A stretch of DNA of 64,000 nt from Casuarina equisetifolia (GCA_028551475.1 CM052361.1:4037501-4101500); one strand, 5' to 3'. Shown: positions 46,423-57,645, counted from the stretch's first letter. Numbers and translations: made by a program. The notes: generated from the sequence alone by a model not told the origin.

Positions 46423-46788
46423 ATGGCGTGCTATAGCACAAAGCGAGGTATGTGTCATCTGGCTTTCTTTTTGACGCTGATACTCCTTAACGCATATTGT
46501 TCTGGTGCTGCTATTCTTGTCGAGAGCAACACAACTTTCCGGTGTGATGGCCGCCACGATGAATGCCTCATCGAGGATGAAGTGGAACTGGAGTTCCTTA
46601 TGAACCCCTACGTCAGCCGGATTCTTGTTGGCGGATCCAAACATGTTACCGATGGAACCAAAAAGGGTAACCACCCAGCCGTGAGCTGTGACCATAAACA
46701 ATATGGGGCATGCATCCCTCCTAACCCCAACAACAGCAACAAGAAGAAATGTACACCACGCAGCCATTATGATCGCTGCCCGCGGTAA
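46423..46788 (+). CDS. RALF-like secreted peptide, four-cysteine form (cassette 3)
   Basis: The 121-residue precursor has a signal peptide in residues about 10-28, prodomain Cys C41 and C48 in CDGRHDEC, and SRIL at 65-68. The mature part is basic and has four cysteines: C89, C97, C110 and C119. Gaps are 7, 12 and 8 residues. Canonical RALF has 9, 12 and 5, so the 12-residue middle gap and the final Cys-Pro-Arg resemble the family while the outer gaps differ. There is no YISY motif. An in-frame ATG at 46312 lies upstream of the TATA box and is not the start. It is the most RALF-like mature peptide of the three and could form both disulfides. The receptor gene at 48400 lies 1611 bp downstream on the same strand. 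Ligand function is inferred from family and linkage. Confidence 0.8.
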   Translation: MACYSTKRGMCHLAFFLTLILLNAYCSGAAILVESNTTFRCDGRHDECLIEDEVELEFLMNPYVSRILVGGSKHVTDGTKKGNHPAVSCDHKQYGACIPPNPNNSNKKKCTPRSHYDRCPR

Positions 46789-48399
46789 TCTCACCCCCGC
46801 TGTCGCGGCGGTGTGTTTCCTTTCAGCTGTTCACTTTGTGCTTCTCTCTTGTGCGTGTCTGTTTTCAATTTTTTTTTTCTTTTTTTAAGATATGTTGTAC
46901 TTGTTTCTACCGGCAATATGTTGTACTTGTTTTTACCTCAATATGTTATACTCCTTTTTCTAAGATATGTTATGTTTCCCACAATGTTTCTTTGATCTTG
47001 TATATTTTGTCGTAGAAAACTCGCAAGCACAGGTATGTGGCTGTAATTTAAAACCTTAATAAATCGTCATGGACGAAATCAGTTGTACGGCTTCCAGGAG
47101 ATATCAACAATCCTCTCTAATTTGTATTGACGGCCGTCCTTAATTTATGTGTATATGCTTGTGTTGCAAATAAGATTAATAAAACAAGTCAAATAGCCTA
47201 CTAGCCTTAGGAAAGAAGATAGGTTTTGAATGGAACCCCTCTCTGTATCTCTCTCTCACTCACGCACTCACACGTAAGGTATCAAAAGCCTGTTGAAAAG
47301 TCCTGATTGAAGTGGTACGATTCACAGTTATTTAAACACGTGTAATATTCATTAGCCCCTGAAGTATTATAACTTAAAGATGAGGCTATAATATAATTAT
47401 GGCATTTGAATGAAAAATAGGCATTAAATAATTCTGTGGACTCGTATGAATTTGTAACAAATGCAAGTTTTTCATTTAAGTATGGCTATATTTTATCGAA
47501 TTTTTATTCATCTCCTGTACTAGATAGGAATCCAAAGATAAAAGGAGGAACAAAGAATATAATCGGCTTCACAAACTTCTCCCCGAATGATATCTATGTT
47601 ACCTAGTTTTGTCATGATATCTGCAACAGCTTGGCAACTCCAAATACCTGGATATGTTATAGTCCCTCCTGTGACACTCCAACTGCCCCACGAATTTTTA
47701 TTCCTAAACGAGTTATGAAGGATCTAGTAAACATCCCTTGTCTCTACATTGGTTGGACGTCAACTGTTCATATAGCCAAAGATGGCTTAGAACCAATAGT
47801 TCTTATCATATTGCTAATTGTTAACGGAATTGAAATTGTTTTCTTTTGCAATTTAGAACTACATATATATTGCTGATACCCCGACATCCCTTTCAGTCTC
47901 CGTATCCGTATCCGTTATTCTTTGTATCGTAAATGTATTATACTAGTCTAACATGTACCGTGTTTTAGGTTGATAGTTTTTTCCTTCTTTTTTTTTTTAT
48001 TCACAAAAATTATCTGTAAAGACTGAGTGATATAAGGTTTTATAAATGAAATTAGTTCTACGAACAAGCTTGTTAATACGTGTCATATATTATGTTTGAG
48101 ATCAAATATATTCTGTTAGATGGAAAACAAAACTGTTTATTTTCTGAAACTTCAAAAATTATTTTTATATTTTTTAAACTATCCTCATTCGTCCAAAAAA
48201 ATGATTAAGATTCACAGTAAAATTGTCTTCATCTTTAATACAAACCATTTTTTTTCTTAAAATATTCAGTCTCTCTAGTACTTGCGTTGATCCGTTCAAA
48301 ACAGAAAGAAACATTATTTATAGAGATAATTTTTTATTTATTGGAGTAAGCAGGAGCTTAGCTGCTTAGTTACCATTTTGATTCCAGCTGCTCGCTCCC
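46789..48399. other. RALF-receptor spacer, cassette 3
   Basis: It starts with a block gtgtttcctttcagctgt shared with the other RALF 3' flanks; gttgtacggcttccagg at about 47080 matches 9620 and 14370. A short direct repeat of gatatgtt(a/g)tac-type phrases lies at 46890-46970. The frame at 47631-47876 has no recognisable domain. The last 60 bases resemble the leaders of receptors 1 and 2. Confidence 0.5.
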
Positions 48400-51018
48400 A
48401 TGAGGAACATCTCGGTTCTTACCCCTTTCTTCCTCTTCTTCCTACTTTTTCATACCTCAATCGCTAATTCAGCCCTTCGTTACATCGCCGTCGATAATAT
48501 TACCCTCAACTGCGGCGCTTCTGGCACCTCAACTGATGTGGATAAGCGCGAGTGGGTTGGAGACGTTAACCCTAAATCCGCTCCCATAGAAGCACCCAAC
48601 CACAAGTCTGCTCCCGCTGTAGCCGCAGAAGAAGGCTATCCTGACGCAGCCCCCTTCCAGACTGCCCGTCTATCTTTCTCCCAGTTTAAGTACGAGTTTA
48701 ATGTCACCCCTGGCCCCAAATTCCTTCGCTTGTACTTCTACAACGCTTCCTACCAAGGTTTTGATAACTCAACAGACTTCTTCAAGGTCAAAACGGGTTC
48801 GTTCACCTTACTCAATAACTTCAGTGCTGCACTTGCTGATTCATCGGTTGGAGGCTCTATTTCTAAAGAGTTCTGCGTCAACGTCGGAAAGGGAAAAACA
48901 CTGGATGTAAGTTTCATTCCCTCCCCAAGTAATTCTCGCAGATTCTATGCTTTTGTTAACGGAATTGAAATTGTGTCCATGCCAAACGACCTCTACTATA
49001 GGCAGGGTATCCCTTACGTCGGTCAAGATTTTCAGTTATTCATTGACAAACACCTCGCACTCGAGAAGTTTGTTCGATTAAACATGGGTGGGGGCAAAAT
49101 TTTGCCGGTGGAAGATACTGGCATGTTTAGAGAATGGTCCCCCGACATCAATTATAATTTTGGTGGTGGTGTAATCCCCGATAATTCAAGTTTGAAACCC
49201 ATATACTCGAAAATACCAAATTACACTGCACCTGACGATGTCTACCGGACCGCAGTCTCAATGGGTCCAAATAGAACCAAGAACTTGCATTCTAATTTGA
49301 CGTGGCGAGTACCCGTTGATTCTGGATTTGATTATCTGGTGAGGCTTCATTTCTGCGAAATACAGACCGAAATAACCAGTGTCGGCGAAAGGCCATTCCT
49401 TATCTACATAGACAATCAGATTGCTGAAGACTCTGCCGATGTACTTCTGTGGAGTGAAAGAAGCGAGACGCCCGTGTACAAGGACTTCGTGGTAAGGATC
49501 CTAAACAAGACTGATCTCTCCGTTGACCTGCACCCAAGAGGAGCTACCTTTCTGATCGACGACGCCATTCTAAATGGTATGGAGGTGTTCAAATTGAGCG
49601 ACTCAAATGACAATCTTGCCGTTGCCGGACCTTTGCCCCGTCCACTGCAGGCTCAAAAACCAGCTTCAGCAACTAACGAATCCAAGAAAAAGAAAACAAT
49701 AATCATTGCCATTGGAAGTAGCGTGGGAATCTTGGTTGTGCTCACTCTAGCCTGTGGCATTGTTCTCTGGAAACTAAAGAAGACAAAGCGCAGCACTTCC
49801 TACCATCCACCATCCAAGTGCTGGTGTTGGCCTGAGCCTGACAAGGGAAAGTCAACAAAAACAAGGGCCGGGTCTCGGCTCGGAGAACTTTGTCACTACT
49901 TCACGTTGAACGAAATTAAAAGAGCAACCGAGAACTTCAAGGAGGAATTAATTGTAGGCGTCGGTGGCTTTGGTAAAGTGTATAAAGGTTCTTTTAACGA
50001 GGGTACAACGACCGTGGCGATCAAGCGCTTGAATCCGGAGTCAAAACAAGGTTTCCGCGAGTTTATGACAGAGATCGAGATGCTCTCTCAGCTTCGCCAT
50101 GTCCATCTTGTCTCTCTTATCGGATACTGTAACGACGAGGGCGAGATGATTCTTGTCTATGACTTTATGACCAACGGTACTCTCCGCCACCACCTCTATG
50201 AAACCCCCAACGATCCCCTTTCCTGGAAACAAAGGCTCCAAATTTGCGTCGGAGCGGCACGTGGTTTAGACTACCTACACACTGGCGTGAAGCAACCCAT
50301 CATCCACCGTGACGTGAAGACCACCAATATTCTGTTGGATGACAATTGGGTGGCCAAAGTTTCGGATTTCGGGTTGTCTAAAATGGGTCAAGAAAACAGT
50401 GGGATAAGCACCGGCGTAAAGGGTACGTGGGGATATTTGGATCCGGACTATGCACGGCGACGGCAACTGACTGTAAAATCTGACGTGTACTCATTTGGGG
50501 TGGTGCTGTTGGAAGTATTATGCGGCCGAAAAGCACTGAATAGAAAGCTTGAGACCCCTCAATGGAACTTGGCCAACTGGGCCCGGGAGTGCATTGCGAG
50601 AGGGACCATCGGCGAAATAATTGATCCATATCTGAAAGGCAAGATAGCTCCACAATGCTTCAAGGTATATGTGGAGGCTGCGGAAAGCTGTGTGCGGGAG
50701 CAGAGCATCCAACGGCCTACGATGAATGATGTGAAGGAAACACTCGAATTTGCATTGGAGCTACAGGAGTGTGTGGACGCCGAGATGGAGAAAATCAATG
50801 CCGGTTGCCAGTACAGCTACCCGGAGGTGTTGTCATTCCCTGTTTACGCTACCGGTCATGTTCCTCCGATCAATAATTTTCCTAGTGAACACGGGTTGGA
50901 AACGGATAGTGGGACCGGGTTAGCCACGACTAACGCTGGGTTGAACTCTTCAAGTCTTGATTCTGAAGCCATCGTTGGTGAAGTTGTCTTCACGGAGACC
51001 ACCAACTCTAAAGCTTAG
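48400..51018 (+). CDS. FERONIA-like receptor kinase (CrRLK1L), cassette 3
   Basis: The single-exon gene encodes 872 residues from ATG 48400. It has a signal peptide to about residue 23, an ectodomain from YIAVDNITLNCG, and a second malectin block whose motif is changed to FVRLNMGGGK, where the others have VVRLNVGGND. A membrane span lies at 433-457. The kinase has GVGGFGKVYKG, VAIK with K542, HRD at 636-638 with K640, DFG at 656-658 and GTWGYLDPDY. All catalytic residues are present and it is expected to be active. The segment after IVSMP is shorter than in the other two copies. The tail ends TTNSKA and keeps the full SSLDSEAIVGE region. As a plasma-membrane CrRLK1L it likely senses RALF-type peptide; the linked candidate is the four-Cys peptide at 46423. 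Confidence 0.93.
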   Translation: MRNISVLTPFFLFFLLFHTSIANSALRYIAVDNITLNCGASGTSTDVDKREWVGDVNPKSAPIEAPNHKSAPAVAAEEGYPDAAPFQTARLSFSQFKYEFNVTPGPKFLRLYFYNASYQGFDNSTDFFKVKTGSFTLLNNFSAALADSSVGGSISKEFCVNVGKGKTLDVSFIPSPSNSRRFYAFVNGIEIVSMPNDLYYRQGIPYVGQDFQLFIDKHLALEKFVRLNMGGGKILPVEDTGMFREWSPDINYNFGGGVIPDNSSLKPIYSKIPNYTAPDDVYRTAVSMGPNRTKNLHSNLTWRVPVDSGFDYLVRLHFCEIQTEITSVGERPFLIYIDNQIAEDSADVLLWSERSETPVYKDFVVRILNKTDLSVDLHPRGATFLIDDAILNGMEVFKLSDSNDNLAVAGPLPRPLQAQKPASATNESKKKKTIIIAIGSSVGILVVLTLACGIVLWKLKKTKRSTSYHPPSKCWCWPEPDKGKSTKTRAGSRLGELCHYFTLNEIKRATENFKEELIVGVGGFGKVYKGSFNEGTTTVAIKRLNPESKQGFREFMTEIEMLSQLRHVHLVSLIGYCNDEGEMILVYDFMTNGTLRHHLYETPNDPLSWKQRLQICVGAARGLDYLHTGVKQPIIHRDVKTTNILLDDNWVAKVSDFGLSKMGQENSGISTGVKGTWGYLDPDYARRRQLTVKSDVYSFGVVLLEVLCGRKALNRKLETPQWNLANWARECIARGTIGEIIDPYLKGKIAPQCFKVYVEAAESCVREQSIQRPTMNDVKETLEFALELQECVDAEMEKINAGCQYSYPEVLSFPVYATGHVPPINNFPSEHGLETDSGTGLATTNAGLNSSSLDSEAIVGEVVFTETTNSKA

Positions 51019-52010
51019 GTTTTTTACATGATTTTCCAAAGGGTGGGGTAGCAAAGTGTGTTGAAGCTCTTTTTTGGCTTTTTTCCTTAGCAATAGAATT
51101 GTGTGGTAGTTCTTATATGAAGGTGTGATTGGCTTCGCAAAAGTAGACATAGAAAAGAAAGACGTGTTTGGTTATATTCAAGTCAATAATTGCTCCTTTT
51201 CTTGTGGATGAAGTAAAATAGTTGGCTCTTTTTCCCAATCTAGCAATGCGTTATATTTTAAAATCTTATTTAATGTTATGTGTGAATTATTCAAAATTTT
51301 ATAAATAGTCTTGGTTTGTTCAAGAGTTAACTAATATAAGCACCTTTACAATCTTCTAACCTAATATGTTTCTTGACTTTTACTAACACCACAGTAAAAG
51401 CTTTGTAAACATGAGGCAATTTTACAGAGACCTTATGAGAAGTTTTAAGTTGTATGGCTAGCATTTCTCTACCGTAAAGCATGAGAAAAGTTATACCAAA
51501 CCACCATTGAAGGGATGTACTAATGTTGGACTCTTAAACATCCTAGGCGTAGCTAATTTCGTTCTTTTCTTTCTTATTTGAGTTTAACTGAAAAAAAAAA
51601 CAAAGTGCTGCTCTTTCCAAATAAACCAACGGGAACATCTGCGTAACTTCAGGTGCAGAACTCCGCAAATTTCTTACATTTTATGCCAATGGACTGAATT
51701 ATTGTCCTACATCAGGCTTTATAAAAGGACGGATAATGAAGAAAAAAGAGTAAAGAAGTATAACCCACTAAATTATTGTCCTAAATCAGCCTTTTATAAA
51801 GTAAAGATAGAAAGAGGGAAAAAAAGCGAGGAAACGTGACCCATGAAAATATAAAGCGAAGATTTGCAAGGAAAAGAGAGTAAAGAAATATGACCCACCT
51901 CTTTTGTAGACTTGGCCCTTTGGAAGACCTGAAAGGACAAGTATAGTAGTCGTGGATCACGCGAAGCTACGAAGGCCGAACCAAAACAGAGTCAAGAAAT
52001 GTGACCCATT
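51019..52010. repeat. Receptor 3' flank and tandem repeat, cassette 3
   Basis: It is closely similar to 41216-42310: ggtggggtagcaaagtgtgtt, taaaagctttgtaaacatgagg and caccattgaaggg, then degenerate repeat units (aaattattgtccta, tttataaagt, gacccac) and cgtggatcacgcgaagc at about 51950. It is non-coding and is the closest match to the flank at the start of the window. Confidence 0.7.
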
Positions 52011-52765
52011 TGCAATGTGGTAACTGTTCTCCACCTGAACCTCTGTGCTGGTGACAATTGTTTTCCCTTTCCATATGGTGGATAAATGCTACGTATAAAA
52101 GGTCAATCTCCATCCCTTTTTTTGTTGTGGGGTAGAGAGACGATTGAAGAAATTTTGTATTATAACTTTGTCGGCCTGAAAACCCACTACTTTTTGGGGT
52201 AAAAAAACTGGTAATCATCCAGCTTAGTTTAAGGGCCTGATGCCCATCCCGGTTTTAGGACTTGATAGCCCATCACAATATTAGGGCTTCTGGCCCAATT
52301 TAGTTTGGGTATGGAATGGAAGCCCAATTAGTGTGGATATGAAATCCCAACTAAATGGATGTGGAAGCCCGATTTAGTAGTCATGAAAGGCTAACCACGC
52401 GGAGATGCAAACTTCATTTATATGCGCGTGGAGCTCTGTACAATGTGGGTGTCGAAGGTCGATTCAATAGCACATGTTGTGACCACAAGTAGTAATTTTT
52501 CATTTTGATTCTGTTTAGCCTTGGTTTGAAGCTTAAATTGAGTTGACAATTATCTTAAGATGTTGTTGGAGATGTTAACTAACTAGAGAAGCTATAAAAC
52601 AGTATGCAAACACACAAATAGACAAGAGGATTTTCGTGGTTTGTCCAATACTTGGCGAGGGTCCTGGGTTTTCGGGATTACTTTTGTATCCTGAGGCTTT
52701 CTTTTAACCCATAGAGGAACCAACGAACTTCCTGCTGTGGAGTTAGTCATCCAACCCTAAGCAAG
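52011..52765. other. Unassigned spacer before the copia insertion
   Basis: Bases 52230-52400 hold irregular repeats of ggcccaattta/agcccaatta type. Bases 52560-52765 contain ttttcgtggtttgtccaat, similar to a phrase common in plant repetitive elements, so the copia element may sit inside an older repeat. No gene is seen. Confidence 0.35.
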
Positions 52766-52770
52766 GGTAA

Positions 52771-53009
52771 TATTGGGTTGCTTGCTATTTGAGGGCCCAT
52801 GATGTAGCATTTGTTTATGAGCAATTTACTTTTATGTCCTTATTTTATATTGTATATAAGTGAAACTCTGTAACTATTATTCTTTGAGTAAAAATGCAAA
52901 TAGCTAAGCCCTAATGGCTCCACAGATCTGCCTTTGCTCCGTTTTCTTCCTTACTGCAGTCAGTGAGGAAGTTCATCCTACAGGATCTTTGTTCTTTGTT
53001 TTAACAATA
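52771..53009 (+). repeat. 5' LTR of copia element
   Basis: 239 bp from TATTGGGTTGC to TTTTAACAATA. It differs from the 3' LTR at two positions near its middle (ccctaatggct against ccctagtggct, and ccacagatc against ccacaaatc). Confidence 0.93.
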
Positions 53010-53022
53010 TGGTACCGGAGCC
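53010..53022 (+). other. Primer-binding site of copia element
   Basis: tggtaccggagcc follows the 5' LTR directly and resembles the initiator tRNA-Met complement (tggtatcagagc) used by most plant copia elements. Confidence 0.7.
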
Positions 53023-53334
53023 TTAAGGTTCTTCACCCGACACGCACTAGAGGTACTGTGTCGAGATCTTTGCTTCCGCTCATCTTCTCTGTTTCTCTTC
53101 TTGCTTGTAGTTAAGGGTATTTCTGGTAGTTGATATTTTCACCAAATATTATCCCTCGTTTTACCCCTAGTTTAAATACCTAATTCATTTTGACCGTTGG
53201 ATGTTAAGAAAACCAAGGTTAATTTCGTCTCACCAAGACCCTAAAAGCCCTCAGACTAAGAGACTTACCAAACTGCCCCCTGGTTTTTCCAGAAATTCCA
53301 ATCCACACAACCCATATCCTTCCTTCGACTAAAA

Positions 53335-53520
53335 CCCCTCAGAATAAATATTCTGTCCAAGGAATCACTTCCGACCGTTGGATGTATCTGCAAAGTGAAT
53401 GAGAGATTGAAAGGAAGGCAGAAAGAAATCCGGTTAATGGAGTACCTTATGGGTCTCAGTGACCAATTTAAGCCCCTCAGAACAAATATTCTGTCCAAGG
53501 AATCACTTCCCACCGTTGAT
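53335..53520 (+). repeat. Direct duplication at the gag start
   Basis: A 48-bp stretch at 53335-53382 (containing attctgtccaaggaatcactt) recurs at 53473-53520, offset 138 bp and in the same reading frame. It suggests gag was rebuilt by an internal deletion or duplication. Confidence 0.8.
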
Positions 53521-56500
53521 TCCGCGTATAACCTCACCAAGGAAGATGAAGACCAACTCCAAAAACCGAATGGGTCCAATCTAGCAGCTGAAAGGATGGC
53601 TCTTGCAGTCAATCGAGCTTTAGGAACCTTAAATCTTCAAAGGAGTCCCCCAACAAACACCCAACGGAGCTCAAACCGTGGAGATGGAGGCAGAAACCAC
53701 GCTAGGGGAGCTCCCATTTGTGCACACTGTAACAAAACGGGTCACACCCGTGAAAACTGCTTCCATATTGTGGGTTTTCCCCCCACTTGGAACCGGAAGG
53801 GAGGGGGCAGAGGACGAACAGCGCAACAGGATTCCTCCCCGCCAACGCACACCTTCCAGACCAGCGTCGGGGGTAGCAACGGCGAAGAGGGGTCGCTACT
53901 CGGGACCCCTCCATTCGCGGGCCAACCCACAGGCCCGCATGCGGGCCACTTACTGCTTGGCGGGCCCTATACGGGCCATATGGCGGGCAGCAGCCTGCAT
54001 GCGAGCCAGCTGGCCCATAGGGCCCCGCATGCAGGCCACTTGGCCCCTGCCAGCCAGCCTACTCAATGGGCTGGCGCCCCTCTTACATGCGGTACTGTTA
54101 TAACAGGACCGCCCGCAGGCTTTTCCAGCGGGCTCGCTCTCCAGCCCGCAGGATCATGGCATGCTACCCATTTCAATTATGGGTCAGGCCAACACACCCT
54201 TGCTGCATACGGATCTATGGGACAGATAGAAAATCCTACCGGCGGGGCCACACAAGGGGGATTATCAGCTGAGCAATTCCAGCAACTCTTATCTGCTCTG
54301 AACAATATGGGGGGCAGCGACACTAGTGCTTCATTTGCAGGTAACACTTCCAAATCTCCTCTTGCAGTTGATAATTATAGAAGGATTTTGGATTCCAGAG
54401 CCACCGATCATATTACTTGCAATTTCAATTATTTAATATCTCATGCTCCATGTCCATCTCAATTACTTTCCATACATTTGCCTGATGGAACCTGTACAAT
54501 AGCCACCCATATAGGACCTAGCCGACCCACAAAAACCTTAACCCTTAATCATGTTTTCTTTGTTCTCAAATTTAAATATAACCTAATATCCATCACTAAG
54601 TTAACCATGGATAATAATTGCATTGTTACTTTCCTTCCTGGCTTTTGTGTTTTCCAGGACAATATGACTGGGGTAGTGATCAGTTGGGGTAAAGCTGATA
54701 GAGGTCTCTATTTTTTGATGTCTTCCACAGAAGTCGATCCCAGTCTTGCTTCCATTTTGTCACGGTTTCAACTTTGTATTCTGAAACCGTTTTCTGATGT
54801 AATGTTGAACGCTGTTTGTAATGACTCATTTGATTCAGATTATGATTTATGGCACAAACGCTTTGGTCACCCCTCTTCTAAATATCTAGTCATGCATGGA
54901 AAAACTTTAAAACATCCACATGATTTTTCTTGCTCTATCTGTCCCTTGGCCAAACAAACTCGTTTACCTTTTGGCCATAGTCAGATACATACTCACGCAC
55001 CTTTTCAATTAGTCCATATGGATCTTTGGGGGCCACATCGAGTTCCAAACCATGATGGAGCTCGATATTTTTTGACAATAGTCGATGATTTTTCCCGAGC
55101 CACATGGACTTTCTTGATCAAATCCAAGGATCAAGTCTTTCTCCTTGTGCAAGCTTTCATCCTTATGGTCTCTACTCAATTTGGGTGTCCCATTCAGCGT
55201 ATTCGCTCTGACAATGGAACTGAGTTCTTTTCTCATGCCTTTTCTTCCTTTCTGACTTCCCGAGGGATCATTCATGAGAGCAGTTGCGTTCATACACCTC
55301 AACAGAATGGGGTTGTAGAATGCAAACATAGACATCTCTTGAACATCGCTCGAGCCTTATTATTCCAGAGCAATGTCCCTACTCGCTTTTGGGGAGAATG
55401 CATCCTTACGGCAACGTACCTTATCAATCGATTACCTTCATCAGCCATCTCACATCGCACTCCTTTTGAGATTCTTCATGGTCATCCTCCCACCCTTCAT
55501 CACCTTCGTATTTTTGGATGTCGTTGCTATGTCACTTCTCTTTGCCCCACGAGCAAATTTGCTCCTCGTGCTGTCCCTTGTGTCTTTATGGGCTATTCTT
55601 CGGTCCAAAAAGGATACCATGTTTATGATCCCGCCACTGGTAAATTCTTTATCAGTCGCGATGTTGTGTTCCACGAGTCAGAATTTTCATTTTCTAGTCA
55701 TGCTCGTGAGTCTGATAGTCTAGCTATTCCCACCGATCACACCGCCCCCGTGATTGAGTCCTTACCTTCCCTCCCTGAGGAAGTCATCCCTCCCCTTCAT
55801 GTACCCTCTGATCCTTCACCTCGGCCTTCCCCTGAGCCTCCTATCGTGTCCTCCCCTGATACCTCTCCTCTCATTCCCTCCTCCACAGACTCCTTGAGCC
55901 CACCCCTTCGTCGCTCTTCTCGCGTCACACGCCTTCCGGTTTGGACCACTGAATACATATGCTCCACCCTCCCTTCCGCTTCCATGTCTACCCGTTACCC
56001 CCTCACTCACTATGTTTCCTTAGCTAAACTTAACCCACATCACAAACACTTTGTTGCCTCTGTTTCTGTTGTACGGGAACCCACATCATATCAGGAAGCT
56101 GTTATGGACCCTAATTGGGTTGGTGCTATGGAGCACGAATTAGAGGCCTTGAAGGCCAATCATACATGGGATTTAGTCCCATTACCACTAAGGCGCCGTG
56201 CCGTCAGCTGCAAATGGGTGTACAAACTTAAATACAATTCTGATGGGAGTGTCGAGCGGCATAAAGCTCGACTGGTAGCCAAAGGCTATCATCAGTGTGA
56301 AGGTATTGACTATGAAGAAACCTTCACCCCCACTGGTAAGATCATCAGTGTTCAAGCCGTTTTCTCACTTGCTGCCCACCATAATTGGCCCCTCTACCAG
56401 CTAGATGTGCAAAATGCCTTCTTGCATGGTGACTTACTTGAAGAAGTATACATGGAGCTCCCACCAGGGCTTCGTCGACAGGGGGAGAACTTAGTATGTC

Positions 56501-57645
56501 GACTGCGCAAGTCCCTTTATGGCCTGAAACAAGCATCCCGCCAGTGGTATGCCAAGTTCACTGATGCACTCAAGGCAATTGGATATTCTCAGTCACAGTA
56601 TGATTATGCCCTGTTTACCCGTCGAGAGGGCAATAGCATCGTCATCATCCTCATCTATGTTGATGACATACTGATTAGTGGGAATAATGCCACAGCCATG
56701 ACCAGCCTCAAAACCTATTTGGATTCAAAGTTTCGAATGAAAGATCTAGGTCAACTGAAGTATTTTCTGGGAATAGAAGTGGCTCGTTCAAGAGAAGGGA
56801 TTTGCATCAATCAGCGGAAATATGCTCTTGAGTTGATATCCATAGCAGGCTTAGCTGGTGCTAAACCAGTGAACACACCCATGGAACAAGGTCTAAAGTT
56901 GACATCAATGGAACATGATATTGAGATTGGTAGTATACACTATGATCCACTCATCCATGACCCCTCATCTTATAGGTGATTGGTAGGAAAATTGATGTAC
57001 TTAACAGTAACCAGGCCAGACCTCACTTACCCAGTTCAACAGTTAAGCCAATTCACAAATGCACCTAAACGATTACACATGGATGCGGCACTTCGGGTTA
57101 TAAAGTATATTAAAGGAGCTCCAGGCCTCGGTCTTCTCTTTCCTACTTCATCACATCTGGAGCTAGTAGCATTTTGTGACTCCGACTACAACACCTGCCC
57201 GATGACGAAGAGATCCCTCACAGGATATTGTGTCAAGCTTGGAGGTTCATTAATTTCATGGAGGACAAAGAAACAACCGACAGTGTCAAGATCATCAGCA
57301 GAAGCAGAATATAGAGCCATGGGAATTACAGTGTGTGAAATCATGTGGCTCACTGGACTATTTCGAGACCTCGAGCTTCATGTCAAACTACTAGTTTCTC
57401 TCTTCTGCGACAATGAGGCGGCAAGAAAAATAGCAGCCAATCCAGTGCAACATGAGAAGACAAAACACATTGAGATCGAGTGCCACTTCATACGGGAACA
57501 GATACAATGGGGAACAGTGTGCACGCGATGTATATCAGGTTCAGAACAACCAGCAGATCTGTTCACCAAAGCCCTCAATGGCAAGCAACATCATTATCTC
57601 TTAAGCAAGCTTGGAGCATTTGACCTTTACAAATCTCCAGCTTGA
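53395..57645 (+). pseudogene. Copia gag-pol polyprotein, defective
   Basis: An open frame runs 53395-56979 and continues in the same frame after one TGA to 57645. Gag keeps only its C-terminal part, with the zinc knuckle CAHCNKTGHTRENC at about 53728-53769. A long Gly/His/Ala-rich insert encoded by GC-rich repeats follows (about 53920-54150). The protease active site reads DSRA where DSGA is expected (about 54390-54401). Integrase has the HHCC region (WHKRFGHP, CSICPLAKQ) and the DDE residues in HMDLWGPH, SDNGTEF and VVECKH. RT has YVDD at about 56658-56669. RNase H ends the protein. The TGA at 56977-56979 sits in the YR(R)LVGKL motif. Protease change, truncated gag and the stop together make it non-autonomous, although RT and integrase look intact. 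Confidence 0.9.
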
